Source: an uncultured Clostridia bacterium
GTDB taxonomy: Bacteria > Bacillota > Clostridia > Oscillospirales > CAG-382
Direction: 5' to 3'
Assembly (NCBI GenBank): GCA_947627335.1
Contig: CANQVQ010000063.1
Coordinates: 1 to 9,531, forward strand
Length of the DNA: 9,531 nt
The translations under genes and the position numbers were made by a program. Below, in pieces: positions 5,994 through 9,531 of the stretch (positions within the stretch are counted from its first letter, which is position 1; each line of letters starts with the position of its first letter). The notes under the pieces were generated by a model. The model saw nothing but the letters and a program-made list of their open reading frames with translations. It had not been told where the DNA came from and searched no databases.

Positions 5994-6520
5994 TTCTTTT
6001 GCGGCTTTTTCCGCACGGAACAGCCGAAACTGCCGATCCGCCGTCCGAGCGCGTAGTAGGCGCCGTGGTTGTACGCCAGCAGGTCCGCTTTCTCCATTCG
6101 CAGCTTGCCGTCCTCCCCGAGCAGGCGTTCGTCGACCGTGACCGCCGTGACGTCCGCGAGGAACATCACATGACTGCCGAGCGGCTTCTCCTCAAAGACC
6201 CTGCACTCCAGCGTGACCGGGCATTCGCCGACGGACGGGCAGGGGACCGTTGACGAATCCTCCGCCGTCAGCCGGAACCGCTCGAATTTGTCGAGATCCC
6301 GCCCGGACTTCACGCCGCACAGGTCCACCGTCCGCACCAGCCGCGCAGGCGGCAGATTGATGCAGAACGCCCCGCTTTCGCGGAGCAGTTCAAACGAATA
6401 CCGCTCCGGGCGGACGGAAATATAGGTCCGCGGCGGCTTCGAGCAGACGACGCCGCAGCTGACCAGCACCGCCGGCACCGGCGCGAGCAGAACGCTCCCT
6501 TTCCAAACCTGTTTCGGCAT
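5990..6520 (-). CDS. Flavin reductase-like FMN-binding split-barrel protein with a shortened N-terminal region
   Basis: This 176-residue protein belongs to the DIM6/NTAB flavin reductase-like family, which bind FMN in a split beta-barrel. Recognisable segments are PVPAVLVSCG near the N-terminus, then CSKPPRTYISVRPERYSFELL, FCINLP, VDLCGVKSGRDLDKF, the LGSH.MFLA segment, and the end YALGRRIGSFGCSVRKK. From memory, relatives carry about 15 more residues, including an N-I-x-T-x-A-W type segment, between the SCG and the VCS; here they are absent and the frame is intact. That strand contacts the flavin phosphate in relatives, so binding may be altered. ATG 6520 is preferred, with GGAAAGG ending 12 nt upstream; a TTG at 6532 would add four residues but abuts that site. 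The gene starts 33 bp after the RqcH stop and overlaps rlmH by 4 bp. Confidence 0.85.
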   Translation of the reverse strand: MPKQVWKGSVLLAPVPAVLVSCGVVCSKPPRTYISVRPERYSFELLRESGAFCINLPPARLVRTVDLCGVKSGRDLDKFERFRLTAEDSSTVPCPSVGECPVTLECRVFEEKPLGSHVMFLADVTAVTVDERLLGEDGKLRMEKADLLAYNHGAYYALGRRIGSFGCSVRKKPQKK

Positions 6521-6553
6521 TTTACGCCACAACCTTTCCGAAAATCTGTCCGT

Positions 6554-8290
6554 TTATTCCTGCGCAAACGGGTCGCGAGCGTCCACGACGGCGGAGAAAT
6601 AGGTTTCGTAGGTTACGAACCCCGGCGGACTGCCCGACGGCTTGCGCAGGTGCTTGACACGGGTGTAGTCCACCTCCACGTTCGTGCTGCCGCGCTTCTC
6701 ACTGTGGTACGCGGCGAGCATCGCCGCCTCGGTGTAGTCGCGGTCGGTCGGTTCGACGCCGTTCGTCACCAGAATGACGTGCGAACCGTGGAATTTCTTG
6801 ATGTGGAACCACACGTCCCGCTTGTCCGCCGCACCGGTCAGCGCGTCGTTCTGCAGGTTGTTCCGCCCGACGCGGACGGTCATGCCGTCGGTCGTGACGA
6901 AGGAGAGCGGCTTGGAGAGCGGTTCGCGCTTCTTTTTCTTCTTCCCGTTCCGCCCGTCCGGCTCCTTTTGCCGCGTCAGCCCGGTTTCCGCCAGCTCCCG
7001 ACGGATCTCCGCGAGGTCGGAAAGCCCGCTCGCCCGTGCGACCGCGTCGAGGATGCTTTCGAGGTGGTCGATGCGCCGTTCGTCCAGTTCGACCTGCACG
7101 GTCAGCGCTTCGGCGGCACGCTTGAGTTTGGCGTACTTTTTATAGCAGACCTGCGCGTTCTGCGCCGGTGTTTTCCGTGCGTCCAGCGTCAGCGTCACGT
7201 CGTTGCCGGTCTCGTAATCCGTCACGACCGCACGCGACGCGCCCGGTTCGATCCGATAGAGGTTCGCCATGATCAGGTCGCCGGTCTTTCGCAGGTCCTC
7301 CCGCTTGGCGCAGTCCGTCAATTCCTGCCGCTGGGACGCGAGCTTGCGCTGCTCCCGTGCGAGGTGCGTGCGGACGGTCCTGAGGATGTCCGATGCGTAG
7401 GATTGCAGGTTGACCGTTTCCTCTTTTTCGGCGAAATAGGAGAGCAGCAGCTCGGAAAAACTGGCTTTCCGCCGCAATTCCAGCCCCGTGTACTGCGTCA
7501 GCGGCAGGTACGCGTACTCCACGCCCTTCCCGCCGTCGTACACGGCGCAGGGCTGAAATTCCCGCCGCCGCACCAGTCCGACGACCTCCTCGAACGCGGC
7601 GACCGCCCGCTCGCACGGAATTTCCCGCGCAAGCGCGTCCGTCCGCCCGCAGGCGCGGAAGCCGATCTCCCGTGCGACCGCCGGGGAAAAGGCGCAGAAC
7701 TTCGCGATCAGCAGCTTGTCGAACGGCATTTCGCCGTTTGCGTCGAGCAGCGAAACCAACTGCTCCCGCGTGACCTGCAGCGCGTCCAGCTTCGCCTGCG
7801 GCGCAGGCGGTTCATAGGGCAGCCCGGGCATGACCTGCCGCACCGAGGCGGTCAGATCCGCCGTCGAAGTCGCGCCGAGGATGCACCCGTCCTCCCCGAC
7901 CAGGATCAGGTTGGAATACTTGCCCATCATCTCCGCGTAGACGGTTTTCTGCCGCAGAAAGCCGAGCTCGTCGGCGGACGAAAAGCAAAAACGGAGGATG
8001 CGCTCCCGCTCGACGCAGGACACGTCGGTCAGCCGCCCGTTCTGCAAATGCTTGCGGAACAGCATACAGAGCGGGGTCGGGTCCGCCGGACGGGCGAACG
8101 GCTCGTCGGTGACGGCGGCGAGCGGACGGGACGCGGACGCCGAAAGGATCAGGTTGGTCCGCTCTCCCTCGCGATACAGGCAAAAACACAGACAGGACGG
8201 CGAGCTTTGGTGGATCTTCTCCACCTTCGCCCCCGTCCAGGACCGCAGTTCTTCCGCGACTGCGACGCAAAAATATCCGTCAAACGCCAT
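6554..8290 (-). CDS. rqcH: RqcH, NFACT/Rqc2 ribosome quality-control protein
   Basis: This 578-residue protein is the full length expected for bacterial NFACT proteins (also annotated as fibronectin-binding protein A N-terminal/DUF814). RqcH binds obstructed 50S subunits carrying peptidyl-tRNA and recruits alanyl-tRNA to add a C-terminal alanine tail that marks the stalled product for degradation. The NFACT-N domain opens with MAFDGYF and includes CMLFRKHLQNGR at 75-86; a middle region of about 270-430 is rich in long charged helices, consistent with the family coiled coil; NFACT-R follows near 455-565 with VWFHIKKFHGSHVIL and AAYHSEKRGSTNVEVDYT. At residues 96-97 it has Glu-Arg where Bacillus subtilis RqcH has Asp97-Arg98. 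A basic KKKKK-type linker separates the halves. ATG 8290 has AAAGGA upstream and overlaps the end of the Nif3 gene by 11 bp. Confidence 0.92.
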   Translation of the reverse strand: MAFDGYFCVAVAEELRSWTGAKVEKIHQSSPSCLCFCLYREGERTNLILSASASRPLAAVTDEPFARPADPTPLCMLFRKHLQNGRLTDVSCVERERILRFCFSSADELGFLRQKTVYAEMMGKYSNLILVGEDGCILGATSTADLTASVRQVMPGLPYEPPAPQAKLDALQVTREQLVSLLDANGEMPFDKLLIAKFCAFSPAVAREIGFRACGRTDALAREIPCERAVAAFEEVVGLVRRREFQPCAVYDGGKGVEYAYLPLTQYTGLELRRKASFSELLLSYFAEKEETVNLQSYASDILRTVRTHLAREQRKLASQRQELTDCAKREDLRKTGDLIMANLYRIEPGASRAVVTDYETGNDVTLTLDARKTPAQNAQVCYKKYAKLKRAAEALTVQVELDERRIDHLESILDAVARASGLSDLAEIRRELAETGLTRQKEPDGRNGKKKKKREPLSKPLSFVTTDGMTVRVGRNNLQNDALTGAADKRDVWFHIKKFHGSHVILVTNGVEPTDRDYTEAAMLAAYHSEKRGSTNVEVDYTRVKHLRKPSGSPPGFVTYETYFSAVVDARDPFAQE

Positions 8291-9041
8291 GGCTTTCCTT
8301 TCCGCAGACCGTACAGACCGCCCCGCACTGCACCGCGAGATCGGCGAGGAACGGCAGGACCGGCGTCTCGGACGCCGCGTGCGTCACGCACAGCAGGTTC
8401 AGCCCCAATTCCCGACAGTCGATCAGGTGGTTATGCAGAACCTCGCCGGTCACGAACGTGTCCGCTCCCGCCGCAAGCGCTTCCGCGATCTCGTCCTTTC
8501 CGCAGCCCGCAACGATCGCGACCCGCCGCACGGTTTCCCGCGCTTTGACCGTCGGAAACGGCGTCACGCCGAGCTTTTCCCCCACGAAAGCGGCAAAATC
8601 GTCGAATTTCTCATACCCTTGCGGCACACCGCCGACGCGCCCGTAGGGAACGAACGCCTCGGGCGACCGCAGCTCCAGCAGCGACGCGAGGCAGTCGTTG
8701 ACGCCGCCGTCCATGCAGTCCAGCCGCGTGTGGTAGGAAAGCACCGCGATGCCCGCCCGCACGCAGGAAATGACCCGCTTGCCGACGCTGTCCGACGGGG
8801 CAACGACCGGCAGGGGGTGGAACAGGAGCGGGTGGTGGGTCAGGATGACGTTGCAGGCGCGCTTCCGCGCTTCCTCGATGACCTCGCCCGTGCAGTCCAG
8901 CGCGCAAAGCACGCCCCGCACCGGTTCGTCCGGGTCCGGCAGGACCATGATCCCGTCGTGGTCCCACGGCTCCCGCAGGGACGCGGGGATGCGCGCTTCC
9001 AGCCGTCGGGCGAGTTCGCCGACCGTCAGAACGCCGCTCAT
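8280..9041 (-). CDS. Nif3-like dinuclear metal center protein
   Basis: This 253-residue protein belongs to the Nif3/YbgI/YqfO family, toroidal hexamers with a two-metal site; the family is often labelled GTP cyclohydrolase I type 2, but the physiological role is unsettled. The ligands fit the family pattern: His69-His70 in LTHHPLLFHP, Asp108 in YHTRLDCMDGGVN, and His221 with Glu225 in THAASE. The length matches the short form without the PII-like insertion found in Bacillus YqfO. A cysteine pair at residues 243 and 246 (CTVC) near the end is a small peculiarity. Its ATG overlaps the transketolase stop (ATGA at 9038-9041) without a strong ribosome binding site, so expression is probably coupled to the gene upstream. 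Confidence 0.92.
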   Translation of the reverse strand: MSGVLTVGELARRLEARIPASLREPWDHDGIMVLPDPDEPVRGVLCALDCTGEVIEEARKRACNVILTHHPLLFHPLPVVAPSDSVGKRVISCVRAGIAVLSYHTRLDCMDGGVNDCLASLLELRSPEAFVPYGRVGGVPQGYEKFDDFAAFVGEKLGVTPFPTVKARETVRRVAIVAGCGKDEIAEALAAGADTFVTGEVLHNHLIDCRELGLNLLCVTHAASETPVLPFLADLAVQCGAVCTVCGKESHGV

Positions 9042-9531
9042 TTCCGCAGCAGGCGAAGGGTCTTTTCGACGATGCCCTCCGCGTTGAGTTTGTAGTAGTC
9101 CAGAAGCACCTCCGCCGAGGCGGACGTGCCGAACACGTCCTCGATGCCCACGCGAGCCATCTTCGTCGGCAGGTTCTCCGAAAGCACCTCGGCGACCGCA
9201 CTGCCCAGCCCGCCGACGATCGTATGTTCCTCCGCGGTCACGATCGCGCCGGTTTTCGCCGCGTAGGACAGGACCAGTTCCTTGTCCAGCGGTTTGATGG
9301 TGTGGATGTCGACGACGGCGGCGTCCACGCCGTGCGACTTGAGCGCTTCCCGCGCTTCGAGCGCCGCAGCGATCAGGATGCCCGTCGCGAACAGCGCCAC
9401 GTCCTTGCCGTCCGCCAGCACGTTGCCCTTGCCGAGTTCAAACTTGTAGTCCGACGGGTCGAACACGACCGGCACCGCGTACCGCCCGAGCCGACAGTAC
9501 ACCGGACCGTTGTATTGCAGGATCGCACGGA
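9038..9531 (-). CDS. Transketolase C-terminal subunit (5' part beyond the right edge)
   Basis: The last 163 residues are visible and the frame is open through the window edge; a GTG at 9502 is an internal valine, not the start. The sequence follows the end of the pyrimidine-binding domain (NGPVYCRLGRYAVPVVFD) and then the transketolase C-terminal domain: ALFATGILIAAALEAREAL, VVDIHTIKPLDKELV, GAIVTAEEHTIVGGLGSAVA and VGIEDVFGTS. In many Clostridia transketolase is split in two genes, and this would be the second subunit; the first is expected further right. The enzyme moves two-carbon ketol units in the non-oxidative pentose phosphate pathway using thiamine diphosphate. A full-length DXS-type or unsplit enzyme cannot be strictly excluded without the missing part, but the wording of the C-terminal domain fits the split form. 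Confidence 0.9.
   Translation of the reverse strand, partial: RAILQYNGPVYCRLGRYAVPVVFDPSDYKFELGKGNVLADGKDVALFATGILIAAALEAREALKSHGVDAAVVDIHTIKPLDKELVLSYAAKTGAIVTAEEHTIVGGLGSAVAEVLSENLPTKMARVGIEDVFGTSASAEVLLDYYKLNAEGIVEKTLRLLRK

Noticed and set aside
6650..8548. Long open frame (632 codons) on the plus strand opposite rqcH and nif3
   Set aside because: The translation is low-complexity Arg/Leu/Val/Gly-rich, crosses two well-recognised genes on the other strand and has no domain; it is explained by GC-rich third positions.

Overview
The window looks like chromosome of a GC-rich Gram-positive bacterium of the Clostridia/Oscillospiraceae type. The gene content points that way: a YfhO-family membrane protein, a split transketolase (separate C-terminal subunit), RlmH, an RqcH/NFACT protein, a Nif3 protein and TTG starts with purine-rich ribosome binding sites. 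This placement is inferred from gene content and base composition; no marker gene is present to fix it. No rRNA, tRNA, CRISPR array, transposase or phage gene was seen.

Left part (1-4522): an ADP-ribosylglycohydrolase gene runs leftward off the edge (858 to <1). It is transcribed divergently from a rightward pair, a small unrecognised lipoprotein (1021-1689) and a 933-residue YfhO-like multi-spanning membrane protein (1721-4522). The 162-bp space between the divergent genes holds two good sigma-70 promoters facing away from each other, with a pair of direct repeats between and over them.

Middle (4523-5241): a Nudix hydrolase gene sits in a visibly AT-richer patch (about 40% GC in a sampled 60-base line, against about 70% in a sampled line of the YfhO gene), which suggests acquisition by transfer. 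Its best Shine-Dalgarno sequence points at an ATA codon rather than a normal start. A strong hairpin at 5185-5219 follows and lies between the two converging transcription units, so it probably terminates both.

Right part (5239-9531, all minus strand, read right to left): transketolase C-terminal subunit (enters from the right edge), Nif3-like protein, RqcH/NFACT protein, flavin reductase-like protein, RlmH, and a 65-residue Asn/Gln-rich protein. Overlaps (ATGA at two junctions, 11 bp at a third) and short gaps suggest one operon whose promoter is outside the window. Two members, RlmH (23S rRNA methylation) and RqcH (rescue of stalled 50S subunits), act on the large ribosomal subunit. Points worth a second look are an apparent in-frame deletion in the flavin-binding region of the flavin reductase, an Asp-to-Glu change in the RqcH tRNA-contact motif, the Asn/Gln-rich protein, and the start of the Nudix gene. 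I found no clear new multi-gene system.
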